Shown: positions 36,029 through 45,203 of the stretch, one piece after another | Layout: every line of letters starts with the position of its first letter | How positions within the stretch are numbered: the first letter of the stretch is position 1 | Assembly: GCF_012224145.1 (NCBI RefSeq) | Contig: NZ_CP041030.1 | Span: 2,075,667-2,139,666 of the forward strand | DNA: 64,000 nucleotides | Direction: 5' to 3' | Source of the DNA: Francisella sp. LA112445 | GTDB lineage: Bacteria > Pseudomonadota > Gammaproteobacteria > Francisellales > Francisellaceae | Notes under the pieces: generated by a model | Database searches by the model: none | Told to the model about the DNA's origin: nothing | The model's input: the letters and a program-made list of their open reading frames with translations, nothing else | Made by a program: the position numbers and the translations under genes

Positions 36029-37708
36029 TTAATCAACAGAAATTCGCTTATATTTGATCTTTGTAATAGCGTCATACTTATCACCAAGTCGACGTTTCTT
36101 ATCTTCTATATAAGCATCATAGTTACCCTCAAACCAAACTACTTCACTATTGCCTTCAAAAGCAAGCATATGTGTAGCAACACGGTTTAAGAACCATCTA
36201 TCATGCGAGATAACCATAATACACCCAGGGAAAGCTAAGATAGCCTCCTCAAGTGCTCTTAAAGTCTCGACATCTAGATCGTTTGTTGGTTCATCAAGTA
36301 AGATAACATTACCACCACTTCTAAGTAGCTTAGCTAAGTGAACACGGTTTCTCTCACCACCAGATAACTGAGAAATATACTTCTGCTGATCTGCACCTTT
36401 GAAGTTAAATCTACCTACATATTGGCGTGATGGAATTGTATATTTACCAACAGTGATTACATCTAAGCCATCTGCAATCTCTTCCCAGACAGTTTTATTA
36501 TCATCTAAAGCATCACGAGACTGATCTACATAGGCTAAATGAACTGTTTCACCAAGTTCTATACTACCACTATCTGGAGTTTCTTGACCTGTTATCATCT
36601 TAAAGTATGTTGATTTACCAGCACCATTAGCACCAATAATACCAACGATAGATCCTGCTGGAACTTCCATATTTAAATGATCAATAAGTAATCTATCATC
36701 AAATGATTTAACGATATCTTTGACTTTAATTACATTTTTACCAAGCCTTTCTCCTGGTGGAATATATAACTCTTGAGTTTCATTACGTTTTTGGAACTCT
36801 TGCGAACTTAACTCATCAAACTTAGCAAGCCTTGCTTTTGATTTTGCTTGACGACCTTTAGCATTTTGGCGCACCCATTCTAACTCATGTTGTAAAGCTT
36901 TACGATGAGCAGTCTCACGTTTTTCTTCCATTTCTAGACGTTTTTCTTTTTGCTCTAGCCACTGAGTATAATTACCTTTGAAAGGAATACCTTCGCCACG
37001 ATCAAGTTCTAAAATCCACTCAGCAACATTATCTAAGAAGTATCTATCATGCGTAACAGCCACAACTGTTCCTTTATACTCAGCTAAGAATTTCTCAAGC
37101 CAAGCTACTGATTCTGCATCAAGATGGTTAGTAGGTTCATCTAAAAGTAAAATATCAGGAGCTGATAATAATAATTTACATAGAGCAACACGACGCGCCT
37201 CACCACCAGATAGTTTAGTAACATCAGTATCCCAAGCTGGAAGGCGTAATGCTTCTGCAGCAACTTCTAGTTTACGCTCTATTTCCCAAGCTCCAGCTGC
37301 ATCTATAGCATTTTGTAACTCACCTTGTTCTTCAAGAAGTTTTGCCATTTCATCATCAGACATTGGCTCACAAAATTTCATACTGATTTCATCAAACCTA
37401 GTCAGCATATCTTTTAGATGAGAAAGAGCTTCTTCAACGTTACCACGCACATCTTTAGTTTCATCTAATTTTGGCTCTTGTGGTAAGTAGCCTATTTTGA
37501 CACCTTTACGTGGAGCTGCTTCACCGACAATCTCAGTATCAAGACCAGCCATAATTTTAAGTAGTGTTGATTTACCAGAACCATTAAGACCTAGTACACC
37601 AATTTTTGCACCATCAAAAAAAGATAAAGAAATATCTTTTAGGATATATTTGTTAGGTGGCACAACTTTACCAACCCTATGCATTGAGTATATATATTTT
37701 TCAGCCAT
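36029..37708 (-). CDS. ettA: energy-dependent translational throttle protein EttA (ABC-F)
   Basis: A 559-residue soluble ABC-F ATPase that binds the ribosomal E site and couples translation to cellular energy. Two ABC domains are present, with Walker [10 protein letters not shown] and GANGAGKST, signature LSGGE in each, and Walker [12 protein letters not shown] and [11 protein letters not shown]. The linker is charged and coiled ([17 protein letters not shown]). The length is that of EttA. Its -10 box may be the TATAAT at 37742-37747 on this strand. It converges on the secreted NTF2-like gene. Confidence 0.96.
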   Translation of the reverse strand: MAEKYIYSMHRVGKVVPPNKYILKDISLSFFDGAKIGVLGLNGSGKSTLLKIMAGLDTEIVGEAAPRKGVKIGYLPQEPKLDETKDVRGNVEEALSHLKDMLTRFDEISMKFCEPMSDDEMAKLLEEQGELQNAIDAAGAWEIERKLEVAAEALRLPAWDTDVTKLSGGEARRVALCKLLLSAPDILLLDEPTNHLDAESVAWLEKFLAEYKGTVVAVTHDRYFLDNVAEWILELDRGEGIPFKGNYTQWLEQKEKRLEMEEKRETAHRKALQHELEWVRQNAKGRQAKSKARLAKFDELSSQEFQKRNETQELYIPPGERLGKNVIKVKDIVKSFDDRLLIDHLNMEVPAGSIVGIIGANGAGKSTYFKMITGQETPDSGSIELGETVHLAYVDQSRDALDDNKTVWEEIADGLDVITVGKYTIPSRQYVGRFNFKGADQQKYISQLSGGERNRVHLAKLLRSGGNVILLDEPTNDLDVETLRALEEAILAFPGCIMVISHDRWFLNRVATHMLAFEGNSEVVWFEGNYDAYIEDKKRRLGDKYDAITKIKYKRISVD

Positions 37709-38006
37709 GAAAATTATTTTTTGAAATTTTAAGATAAGGAAATTATAGCAGATTGATTATAAAAACATAAAACTCTACATGATATATTCTTGCACCATTG
37801 CGGTAAGTTGTTGTGATACCAATGTTTTAGTCATTCTTCAAATTCATAAGTAAGAGACATAAACTAAAAACACTGTCATCCTCGTGCTTGACACGGGGAT
37901 CTCCTAACGACTTGAGAGATTCCCGTCTGCGTGGGAATGACCGCAGGTATTAAAACAAAATATCTTTTATAGCTTAAGAAAATAAAACATAGTAATAATT
38001 ATAAAT
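37709..38006. repeat. intergenic region with a paired-hairpin repeat
   Basis: 37875-37941 is a paired hairpin: GTCAT-CCTCGTG loop CACGGGG-ATCTC, a short spacer, then GAGATTCCC-N8-GGGAATGAC. The second half (37919-37938) has exactly the form ATTCCC-N8-GGGAAT. The region also holds the likely ettA promoter, and it ends with the TTATAAAT target duplication of the insertion sequence. Confidence 0.8.
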
Positions 38007-38717
38007 GGGGCTGTCCTAGATAACTAAGTTATGTTAGGATGGTTTTGATGAGGAAAAGTAGATTAAGTACATACAAGCAAGACAAATTAATAGAGTTATT
38101 TATAGCAGGAAGTACAGCACGAACTGCATCAGAATTAGTATCAGTAAATAAAACCACAGCCAGCTATTATTTTCATAGATTAAGATTATTAATTTATGAA
38201 AATAGTGAGCATTTAGAAATGTTTACAGGAGAGATTGAAGTAGATGAAAGCTATTTTGGAGGAACTCGTAAAGGGAAACGAGGTAGAGGAGCTGGTGGTA
38301 AAGTTCCTGTATTTGGCTTACTTAAACGTAATGGTAAGGTATATACAGTAATCATTCCAAATGCTAAGAGTGATACTCTATTACCAATAATTAGAGAAAA
38401 AGTTAAACCTGATTGTATCGTTTACACTGATACTTTTAGGAGTTATAATGCCTTAGATGTTTCAGAGTTTAAACATTATAGAATTAACCATAGTAAGCTG
38501 TTTGCAAAGAAGCATAATCATATAAACGGTATAGAAAACTTCTGGAATCAAGCTAAGAGACATTTGAGAAAATTTAATGGTATTCCTAGAGACCATTTTT
38601 ACTTGTTTTTGAAGGAATGTGAGTGGAGATTTAATCACAGTGATTCTAAGGAACAGCTAAAGCTAATTAAACACTGGGTTAGAGAGAGTTTAAAGTAAAC
38701 TTATCTAGGACAGCCCC
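38007..38717 (+). mobile_element. IS1595-family (IS1016-like) insertion sequence, copy 1
   Basis: A complete 711-bp element. Terminal inverted repeats begin GGGGCTGTCCTAGATAA on the left, with a perfect 17-bp complement on the right. It is flanked by the 8-bp direct repeats TTATAAAT at 37999-38006 and 38718-38725, the duplication length expected for this family. It encodes one transposase and is identical to copy 2 as far as compared. It sits between ettA and two small genes, apparently without breaking one. Confidence 0.95.
38039..38698 (+). CDS. IS1595-family transposase (copy 1)
   Basis: A 219-residue DDE-type transposase that fills the insertion sequence. An N-terminal helix-turn-helix-like region (RTASELVSVNKTTASYYFHRL) precedes the catalytic domain with EVDESYFGGTRKGKRGRG, the family hallmark, then YTDTFRSYN and NHINGIENFWNQAKRHL. 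The acidic residues and the W of the last block are intact, so it should be active. The protein is identical to that of copy 2. Confidence 0.94.
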   Translation: MVLMRKSRLSTYKQDKLIELFIAGSTARTASELVSVNKTTASYYFHRLRLLIYENSEHLEMFTGEIEVDESYFGGTRKGKRGRGAGGKVPVFGLLKRNGKVYTVIIPNAKSDTLLPIIREKVKPDCIVYTDTFRSYNALDVSEFKHYRINHSKLFAKKHNHINGIENFWNQAKRHLRKFNGIPRDHFYLFLKECEWRFNHSDSKEQLKLIKHWVRESLK

Positions 38718-38792
38718 TTATAAATATTAAGATTCCTATAAAAATTGATCTAAAAAAGTTCTTAAACGTTATTTGATCATTTCTTTTGACTT

Positions 38793-38975
38793 CTATTTTC
38801 TCAAGTCGCTTTTTATATTCTCACCAACTTTTCTCTTATTTGGATTTAAATCATAATTTTCATTTTCAGAAGTGGGAATACCAGGAGTTCGTCCAAGAAC
38901 AAAGGGAAAGTATATATCTATGATAGGCAAAAATATAAGAAACAAAACGCCTAAAATAATATATAAAGCCGCCAT
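38793..38975 (-). CDS. small membrane protein
   Basis: A 60-residue frame with one long or two short hydrophobic segments (MAALYIILGVLFLIFLPIID, then IYFPFVLG) and a polar, lysine-rich tail. It lies 14 bp downstream of the 70-residue gene on the same strand, so the two may be one transcript. No ribosome site is clear. No family recognised. Confidence 0.4.
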   Translation of the reverse strand: MAALYIILGVLFLIFLPIIDIYFPFVLGRTPGIPTSENENYDLNPNKRKVGENIKSDLRK

Positions 38976-38989
38976 ATTATTATCTAAGC

Positions 38990-39202
38990 TTACTTCTCAT
39001 AACCAATATATTCGATAGAATCATCAGTCACTTCAAATTTAAAAATAACTAATCTAAATCTAAAAAGAAACATTCCTTGGGTAATATTATCTTCTTTAAC
39101 TCTTCGAATAATTTCTTCTTCTAACGACTCATTAGAGTATCTACATAAGTCAAAAATATTTGTAAAATCTGAATATAATTTCTCAAAGTTTAAAGTTTTC
39201 AT
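38990..39202 (-). CDS. hypothetical 70-residue protein
   Basis: A short soluble protein with a charged helical first half (LEEEIIRRVKEDN) and a strand-rich second half (FRFRLVIFKFEVTDDSIEYIGYE). AAGGAAG just upstream of the ATG is a good ribosome site, which supports a real gene. It is followed by the small membrane-protein gene. No family recognised. Confidence 0.5.
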   Translation of the reverse strand: MKTLNFEKLYSDFTNIFDLCRYSNESLEEEIIRRVKEDNITQGMFLFRFRLVIFKFEVTDDSIEYIGYEK

Positions 39203-39422
39203 AACTTCCTTATCAAACAGTATTTATTACTTTATACCATCTAATATACCTTAGTAGAAAAATTATCTGTATTAAATTATTTCGAAAATAACAGTAATAG
39301 ACAAAATAAAACTGCCCTATCAAATAGATAAATGATCAAACATTTTTTTACAGCACTTTTTATGACAGAATGTAAATCTAATTAAATTTATCAAATATAG
39401 AGATACAAGAAAGGAAAAAATC

Positions 39423-39905
39423 ATGAAAAAATTTATAGCAATATTTTTGACTTTTATTTGCCTAAGCCTTACTTATGCAACAACAAAAACAACAAACTGT
39501 TCAGGTCCTGAGATAAATGTAAAAGTAGGTAAACCAACGTACGAACTAGAGCTATATTATCAAAAAATGTACTCTAAAAAGCCATGGCATGGTGCGAATG
39601 TTTTCTACTATGATAATGGTGTCTATAAAGTTATTTCCCCAGGTGAAAGTCACTATGGTGTCTATACATTAGAGGGTGGTAATTTCAAACAAAATACTTT
39701 TACAATTTATCATATCTCTATGCCATCTAATGATTGGGGTAGTAAAACAGCTTATCTAAAATTATCATTTGACTCAAAAGATCATACTTTTATCCAAACA
39801 ACAAAACTACAAACTGGTGAAAAAGTAAACTTTGAATTCGGCACATATAAAATTACAAAAAATAATTATAAAGACCCTAAAAACATCAAGTGGCAATCAA
39901 AATAA
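39423..39905 (+). CDS. secreted hypothetical protein
   Basis: A 160-residue protein with a clean signal peptide (MKKFIAIFLTFICLSLTYA) and a soluble, strand-rich mature part of about 140 residues containing a single cysteine (TNCSGPEI). AAGGAAAAAATCATG is a good start. No lipobox and no recognised domain. It is likely periplasmic or exported. It converges on the Bcr-type transporter gene; sequence between the two stops can form an imperfect hairpin. Confidence 0.65.
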   Translation: MKKFIAIFLTFICLSLTYATTKTTNCSGPEINVKVGKPTYELELYYQKMYSKKPWHGANVFYYDNGVYKVISPGESHYGVYTLEGGNFKQNTFTIYHISMPSNDWGSKTAYLKLSFDSKDHTFIQTTKLQTGEKVNFEFGTYKITKNNYKDPKNIKWQSK

Positions 39906-39924
39906 TTTCTAATCTAAGATAAGT

Positions 39925-41163
39925 TTAGACTAATCTTGGACTATTTCTTCTAAGTTTAAAAACATTCTTTTGCTTATAAAGTACTTTATATCCTATAAAC
40001 AAAGAGATAAAAGACAATACAGATAAAATACTCACCATAAATCCAATAGATGGACTCATACTAGATGCAATTATGCTTACCATGAAAATACCACTCATCT
40101 GCATAGATCCATAAAAAGCACTAGCAACACCTTTCATATTATCAAATAAACTTAAAAGGTTTGCCACAGATATTGGTGTAACAATACCTGCTGCTAAGAA
40201 AAAAATAGAAAGAATAGCAATAAGATCCATCAAACCAATCAACTTTAAAAAGTCTAATATTACTAAAACTATTGATGAGAAAAACATCATAACTAAGCCT
40301 AGTAAAATAACCTTCTCTTTTTCCATATATCTAAGTAGCAACATCGATGTCAAAAAACGTGAAAGTATTATCATCATTAATAACATGGTCGAGACTACCC
40401 CAAAGACAGCTGATGTTAGGTGATAATCATTAATCAATACAAAAGATCCAATCACATCAAAACAAATACCTCCAGATAAGCCTGTAATAATAAAAATCAG
40501 ATAAACCCAAAACATTCTAGTTTTTGCAATAGTCATATAGTTTTTAGCTAAATGTTTAATATTCATGGCACTTGGGTTTTTATCTTTATTTGTTTCAGGC
40601 AAAAGAAAAATTACTGAGACAATTAAACTAATCGCAAAAATAAGCATAAAAACAAAGCTACTATGCCAGCCAAAATGAAACTGTAAAAACCCACCTATAA
40701 GAGGAGAAATAGCTGGGGCTACTGCAAAAAAGATACTCATCCAAGCAACTGCTTTTAAAAAATGTTCTTTTGTAAATGAATCTTGTACAAGTGTTCTAGC
40801 CAATGTGATCAAAGCACCAGCTCCTAACCCTTGTATAGCTCTACCTAAAATTAAAAATATAATTGATTGTGACAAAATACAAAATACTGAACCACATGCA
40901 AATATTAGAGCTCCCATTAATATAAATGGTTTTCTACCATATTTATCAGATGCAGGACCATAAATAAGCTGTGATAATGACATTGTGATAAAAAAGCTTG
41001 ATACCGTCATTCGAGCTAATGATGAATCTGTATTAAAGTAGTTTGTTATTGCAGGTAGTGATGGTGTAAACATTACAGCGCCAAAGAAATAACCACATCC
41101 TAAAGCTATTGTAAATATAGTTAGCATCACAAAACCTATAGGTTTTTTTCTAATTATCTTCAT
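39925..41163 (-). CDS. MFS drug-efflux transporter, Bcr/CflA family
   Basis: A 412-residue inner-membrane exporter with twelve spans. FFITMSLSQLIYGPASDKYGRKPF is the Bcr/CflA loop 2-3 motif and GRAIQGLGAGALITLARTLVQD the antiporter-type segment. The ATG at 41163 (MKIIRKKPIGF) is chosen; an open frame runs 74 codons further upstream, but it would cross the operator and the start of the divergent TetR gene and has no membrane-protein character. Control by the divergent TetR regulator through the palindrome at 41192-41238 is likely. Confidence 0.9.
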   Translation of the reverse strand: MKIIRKKPIGFVMLTIFTIALGCGYFFGAVMFTPSLPAITNYFNTDSSLARMTVSSFFITMSLSQLIYGPASDKYGRKPFILMGALIFACGSVFCILSQSIIFLILGRAIQGLGAGALITLARTLVQDSFTKEHFLKAVAWMSIFFAVAPAISPLIGGFLQFHFGWHSSFVFMLIFAISLIVSVIFLLPETNKDKNPSAMNIKHLAKNYMTIAKTRMFWVYLIFIITGLSGGICFDVIGSFVLINDYHLTSAVFGVVSTMLLMMIILSRFLTSMLLLRYMEKEKVILLGLVMMFFSSIVLVILDFLKLIGLMDLIAILSIFFLAAGIVTPISVANLLSLFDNMKGVASAFYGSMQMSGIFMVSIIASSMSPSIGFMVSILSVLSFISLFIGYKVLYKQKNVFKLRRNSPRLV

Positions 41164-41191
41164 AAAAATAACCTTTTTTAAAAAAGACATA

Positions 41192-41238
41192 TTGAACGTA
41201 TGATCAATTACAATATCACAATATGATCGATCGTTCAA
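41192..41238. promoter_or_regulatory. inverted-repeat operator between TetR and efflux genes
   Basis: TTGAACGTATGATCA (41192-41206) and TGATCGATCGTTCAA (41224-41238) form an inverted repeat matching at 12 of 15 positions around a 17-bp centre. It lies in the 139-bp gap between divergent TetR and Bcr-type genes, the usual place for a TetR operator controlling both. Confidence 0.75.
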
Positions 41239-41302
41239 TAGAAAATGGTATAGATTTTCTGATATACTGTTTAAAAGCTCAAAATTAAAACTTAAAAAAC
41301 TT

Positions 41303-41896
41303 ATGGAAACCAAAGCTAAAACAAACAATACTCTGAAAAAGATTATTAAGTCAGCTAAACATCTATTTCTTGAAAATGGTTTCAATGGTACATCTATTAG
41401 AGATATAGCTAAAAAAGCTAATGTCCAAAGTTCTCTAATATATCACTACTTTTCAAATAAAGTTGAGCTATGGAAAACTGTCAAAGAATCTTTGATAAAT
41501 CCAGAAAATTTTTCTTCTATAAATGACTGTATTAAACAAGATAGTTTTGAAGGCTTTGTAGAAAAACTAGTCGCAGCAAGGTTTAATATTCATGCTAGTA
41601 ATCCAGATATGCTAAAAATTCTAGATTGGCAACGCTTAGAAAAAAACTCTTCTTTAGCAGGAATTAAAAACCAACAAAACTTTGCATCATTTGATCAATT
41701 AGAAGAAAAGATTAAATATTTCCAAGAAACTGGACAGTTATCAAAAAGTTTTTCTGCTAAATATGTACTTTTGTTTATTTCAGCTGCAACACTTGCCCCT
41801 TTTACACGCTCATACGAACTTGATAAAGATATCTTAGAAGAAAGTGATTTTATTAAAACGACTACAACTCTACTACTAAAGGCTTTTAAAGAATAA
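41303..41896 (+). CDS. TetR-family transcriptional repressor
   Basis: A 197-residue regulator. The N-terminal helix-turn-helix is in FNGTSIRDIAKKANVQSSLIYHYFSNKVELW (residues about 29-59), and the remaining helices form a ligand-binding domain of usual length. It is divergent from the Bcr-type efflux gene, with a palindrome between them, so it most likely represses the pump and itself until an exported compound binds. The ligand is unknown. Confidence 0.92.
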   Translation: METKAKTNNTLKKIIKSAKHLFLENGFNGTSIRDIAKKANVQSSLIYHYFSNKVELWKTVKESLINPENFSSINDCIKQDSFEGFVEKLVAARFNIHASNPDMLKILDWQRLEKNSSLAGIKNQQNFASFDQLEEKIKYFQETGQLSKSFSAKYVLLFISAATLAPFTRSYELDKDILEESDFIKTTTTLLLKAFKE

Positions 41897-41971
41897 TTTA
41901 TATTACTTTAAAACCTATAAGGTTATAATTTTAGAGATATCTAAACTTAAAAAACTGTTGAGGTTGATATA

Positions 41972-42928
41972 ATGAAAAAACTACCTATATCGATGCTATT
42001 GATTCTATCTGTTACATTTGGTTATGCAAATAATCATTTTGGTAAAAACTTAAAAGCATGTGGTATGACTTTTGAACCTATAAATCTCCAAAATACGACA
42101 AACTGGGAAAATAAAGGTATCAAAAATAACTCTCAGAGTAAATTAAAACCTACTAAAAATAATATTCAATTTAGAACAACCAATAAAAAATATACTATTA
42201 CTCCTATAACTAGCAATATCGCTAAATCACTACCATTTATTGGTAAATGGATGATGGTAAGTACCAAAAGCTATAGTAAAGAAGATTTACCAAAAGATAT
42301 TGCTGCAGCTTGGGTGTATTGGCGTGGTGAGAAAAACTTTATTATTAATGGAGTATCTCAGCCTCAAAATTATACTGTTGAGCCTATAAATACTATTTTT
42401 GTATTAAATGGATTTACAAATGCTCAACAAGCTAATAATTATCTGATTAATATGGTTAATAAACTTGGTTATTCTAATACAGAGTCTATAAACCATAGTG
42501 GAGGTTATGGCGTATATTTTAATAATAAACTATACCCTCAATTATCTGGAACACCTACAAATACTAATCAAAAGGATATTCCTTTCACATTTGAAAAAGA
42601 TTTTAATGAATATGCTGATCATTTTAGACTTATGGGTCCATATATAGAAGAAAAAGATAATACAAAAACATTTATCTATGCAATATCAATATCTCGAGAG
42701 TCTCTATGGTTTAAGGGAGATAACATAAATTGTGGCAACCTATATATGTCTTTTAATGAAGCTAAGAATGAATTGATCAAAAATGTAATAAATAAATTAC
42801 CAAAAGTTAAAATATATTCTGCTTCCTTGGATAACTATATAAAAGCGGATAATACAAAAAACTCATCAGATACTGGAGATCATACTAAGAGTAAAGGTTT
42901 TGTGAGCGTTTTTATTATTAATAAATAA
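41972..42928 (+). CDS. secreted hypothetical protein (318 residues)
   Basis: A protein with a signal peptide (MKKLPISMLLILSVTFGYA) and a mature domain of about 299 residues. Aromatic and glycine-rich strands (MMVSTKSYSKE, WVYWRGEKNF, GGYGVYFNN) suggest a beta-rich extracytoplasmic fold; the last 25 residues are polar with SSDTGDHTKSKG. Two cysteines, CGMTF and NCGNLY, could pair. No family recognised. It follows the TetR gene by 75 bp but need not be regulated with it. Confidence 0.6.
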   Translation: MKKLPISMLLILSVTFGYANNHFGKNLKACGMTFEPINLQNTTNWENKGIKNNSQSKLKPTKNNIQFRTTNKKYTITPITSNIAKSLPFIGKWMMVSTKSYSKEDLPKDIAAAWVYWRGEKNFIINGVSQPQNYTVEPINTIFVLNGFTNAQQANNYLINMVNKLGYSNTESINHSGGYGVYFNNKLYPQLSGTPTNTNQKDIPFTFEKDFNEYADHFRLMGPYIEEKDNTKTFIYAISISRESLWFKGDNINCGNLYMSFNEAKNELIKNVINKLPKVKIYSASLDNYIKADNTKNSSDTGDHTKSKGFVSVFIINK

Positions 42929-42933
42929 AAATA

Positions 42934-43311
42934 CTATACTTCTATCGCTCTTAATTTCACTTTGAAATCAGAAGCGTTATATATAGAGTCAAAAATATCC
43001 TCTGATGTTATATCTGCTCGAATCTTTACTATAAAACATAGATCTCTAGATCTTTTATTAAATTTATGCAGAATACTAACTTTACTATTAACCTCTAATA
43101 ATCTTATTTCATAGCCTAATTTAAGTTCTAAATCTTGCCAAAGATCTTTGACTGCTTTTTTTATATTATCATTATAGATTTTGTTAGCAACGTGACTAAG
43201 ATTTACTTCTTGTATTATCGAATCTCCATACTCTGCTTTATAATGAGTCTTTATGATTGCTAATAGCCTCTTTACTTTACTATTCTCTTGAATCATACAA
43301 TATCTGCGCAT
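42934..43311 (-). CDS. hypothetical 125-residue protein
   Basis: A small, charged cytoplasmic-type protein with alternating helices and strands. AAGGAG at about 8 bp before the ATG is a textbook ribosome site, so the gene is probably real. No motif recognised. It converges on the preceding secreted-protein gene with only 5 bp between stops, and is divergent from the LexA/CI-like repressor gene across a 235-bp gap, so the repressor could control it. Confidence 0.55.
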   Translation of the reverse strand: MRRYCMIQENSKVKRLLAIIKTHYKAEYGDSIIQEVNLSHVANKIYNDNIKKAVKDLWQDLELKLGYEIRLLEVNSKVSILHKFNKRSRDLCFIVKIRADITSEDIFDSIYNASDFKVKLRAIEV

Positions 43312-43488
43312 AAGTAACTCCTTTTTTATAAATTACTTTTTAAACTTAGAAAATAAATTTAATCAAATAATTTCCTTTAATAACTTAGTTTCTCTTATTT
43401 AGTGCCTTATTTTTTCACCTAACATTTTAAAATATATCATACTTTTTGCTAAAGTGAAGATTAATTGCACTTTTTTATAATTAACTTA

Positions 43489-43517
43489 TTGCGTGCTTTA
43501 AATAATAATCATATAAT
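43489..43517 (+). promoter_or_regulatory. sigma-70-type promoter of the LexA/CI-like repressor
   Basis: TTGCGT (43489-43494) and TATAAT (43512-43517) are separated by exactly 17 bp and lie 30 bp before the repressor ATG. An imperfect palindrome with AGTG and CACT ends lies just upstream (about 43452-43481) and could be an autoregulatory operator. Confidence 0.6.
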
Positions 43518-43546
43518 AGTATAAAACCCAAAATCCGTTGTTGTTT

Positions 43547-44179
43547 ATGTTTAAGTATTCGAAAGATCTAAAACCAACTCTTAAAAAGATAGGTATGAAG
43601 CAAAAAGAATTAGCTGAAATCCTAGGTAAAAGTGAAAGAACTATTAAACATTGGGTAGCCGGAGTTAATTCCCCTGCTTATGATACACATTTAGAGGTAA
43701 TGAAAATATTAGGTATAGATGAATCAGATATAAATAACACGTCTATTAAAGTACCTGTTTTATCATATGTCCAAGCTGGTGAATTTACTGAATCATCTTA
43801 TGAAGTAGACCCAATAAGATACATCAACTTACCAGCAAATATGATACCTAAGAATGGATTTTTATTAGAAGTCAAAGGTAATAGTATGCACTATGACTAC
43901 AATGATAAACAAAAGCTTGATAAAAACTATGCTAAATACTCTCTAGATGAAGGAGAAACTATTGTTGTTGATCCTAACGATATAAATATTATGAATCTAG
44001 TTGGAAAAGTTGTCGTAGCTAAAAACTCAGACGGTGCTACCGTTAAACTTGTCTATATAGAGGATGGAAAGCTATGCTTAATGCCTCTTAATTCAGATTT
44101 TCAAAATAACGATGAAATAAAACAACCATCTGAAGCTGAGATTATTGGTAGAGTTGTTAATGTATTTAGAAACTTCTAG
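43547..44179 (+). CDS. XRE/S24 self-cleaving repressor (LexA/CI-like)
   Basis: A 210-residue repressor. Residues 1-55 hold an XRE-type helix-turn-helix (MKQKELAEILGKSERTIKHWVAG). The C-terminal S24 domain has the Ala-Gly cleavage site in YVQAGEF (77-78), the catalytic serine in VKGNSMHYD (Ser113) and the lysine in ATVKLVY (Lys167). All residues needed for RecA-stimulated or spontaneous autocleavage are present. The ATG at 43547 is chosen over a TTG three codons earlier. No phage genes surround it. Targets unknown; the divergent 125-residue gene is a candidate. Confidence 0.88.
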   Translation: MFKYSKDLKPTLKKIGMKQKELAEILGKSERTIKHWVAGVNSPAYDTHLEVMKILGIDESDINNTSIKVPVLSYVQAGEFTESSYEVDPIRYINLPANMIPKNGFLLEVKGNSMHYDYNDKQKLDKNYAKYSLDEGETIVVDPNDINIMNLVGKVVVAKNSDGATVKLVYIEDGKLCLMPLNSDFQNNDEIKQPSEAEIIGRVVNVFRNF

Positions 44180-44182
44180 CTC

Positions 44183-45187
44183 TTAAATATTTCTAGCTAA
44201 AACTATAAGTGTTAAACCTAAAATATATGTTATAAACATCAATACTATTAGCTTATTTGTACCTTTTGGAGCTTTGGCAAATTCTTTCCAAATAAAGACT
44301 CCCCAGAATGCTGCTATCATAGTAGCTCCTTGCCCTAAACCATAAGAAATAGAAGGTCCAGCAATACCTGAAGCTATAAAGTTCAAACAAGAACCTACAC
44401 CCCAAATTACACCGCCTAAAATACCTATTATATGTAACCAAGGTGTTCCTTGTGAAAAATAATCTTTAAATTTAAGTTTTTTACCTGAAATAGGAAATTT
44501 AATCATCCAGCCATTAATAACAAAGTTTGATATAAAAATTCCTAATGCAAATATAAAGCTAGCTGTATAAGGTGTCATTAAACCAGCTTGAGGAGTTACA
44601 AAATCACTAGATATTGACTTTATAACTAACGGATAGAAGAAGCCCATCAAAATACCTGAGATTATCGAAACTATAAATCCTTTTAGCATATTTTTATTTT
44701 TATTATCAGAAATACGCTTATATATAACAGCATCTATTATTATTGCAGCAAGCACACTTAAAACACCTAAGAATAACACTACAGGCTGACCCAAAGGTGT
44801 TGCAATATAATTTGTAATAACACCTATAACCAAAGCTAAACCTATAGCTAATGGAAATGCTACAGACATTCCAGCTATATCAATTGCTGCAACAAGAAGT
44901 ATATTAGCTAGATTAAAAACTACTCCTCCCATAAAGGCATAGAAAAAGCTTGCTGATGATGCTTGAGATATATCACTAAAGAAAGACCTTCCTTCTGAAC
45001 CAAAACTTCCCATTGTTATAGCTAATATAAAGGAAACTATCAAAATTCCTAATGCATAATCCCAATAGTACTGTTGAAACGGCCATTCTTTTGTCGAAAG
45101 TTTTTGTGTATTTGCCCATGATCCCCAGCATAGCATAGTCACTATACAAAAGAATACTGCAACACCATATGAGTGTAATACAACCAT
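44183..45187 (-). CDS. sugar permease, GRP (glucose/ribose porter) family; likely ribose uptake
   Basis: A 334-residue inner-membrane permease with ten spans, of the drug/metabolite-transporter superfamily. MLCWGSWANTQKL near the N-terminus, the conserved GGVVFNLANILLVAAI and the internal duplication are typical of the GRP/RhaT-like porters. GGAG before the ATG is a good ribosome site. It lies 16 bp downstream of a ribokinase gene on the same strand, which makes ribose the likely substrate. Confidence 0.82.
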   Translation of the reverse strand: MVVLHSYGVAVFFCIVTMLCWGSWANTQKLSTKEWPFQQYYWDYALGILIVSFILAITMGSFGSEGRSFFSDISQASSASFFYAFMGGVVFNLANILLVAAIDIAGMSVAFPLAIGLALVIGVITNYIATPLGQPVVLFLGVLSVLAAIIIDAVIYKRISDNKNKNMLKGFIVSIISGILMGFFYPLVIKSISSDFVTPQAGLMTPYTASFIFALGIFISNFVINGWMIKFPISGKKLKFKDYFSQGTPWLHIIGILGGVIWGVGSCLNFIASGIAGPSISYGLGQGATMIAAFWGVFIWKEFAKAPKGTNKLIVLMFITYILGLTLIVLARNI

Positions 45188-45203
45188 TTTATATCTCCAA
45201 TTA

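Noticed and set aside
36978..37421. Long open frame opposite ettA
   Set aside because: A shadow of the strongly coding ettA frame; the product is serine-rich with no family features.
41164..41385. N-terminal extension of the Bcr-type transporter
   Set aside because: It would run through the TetR operator and into the divergent TetR gene; the ATG at 41163 matches the family start.
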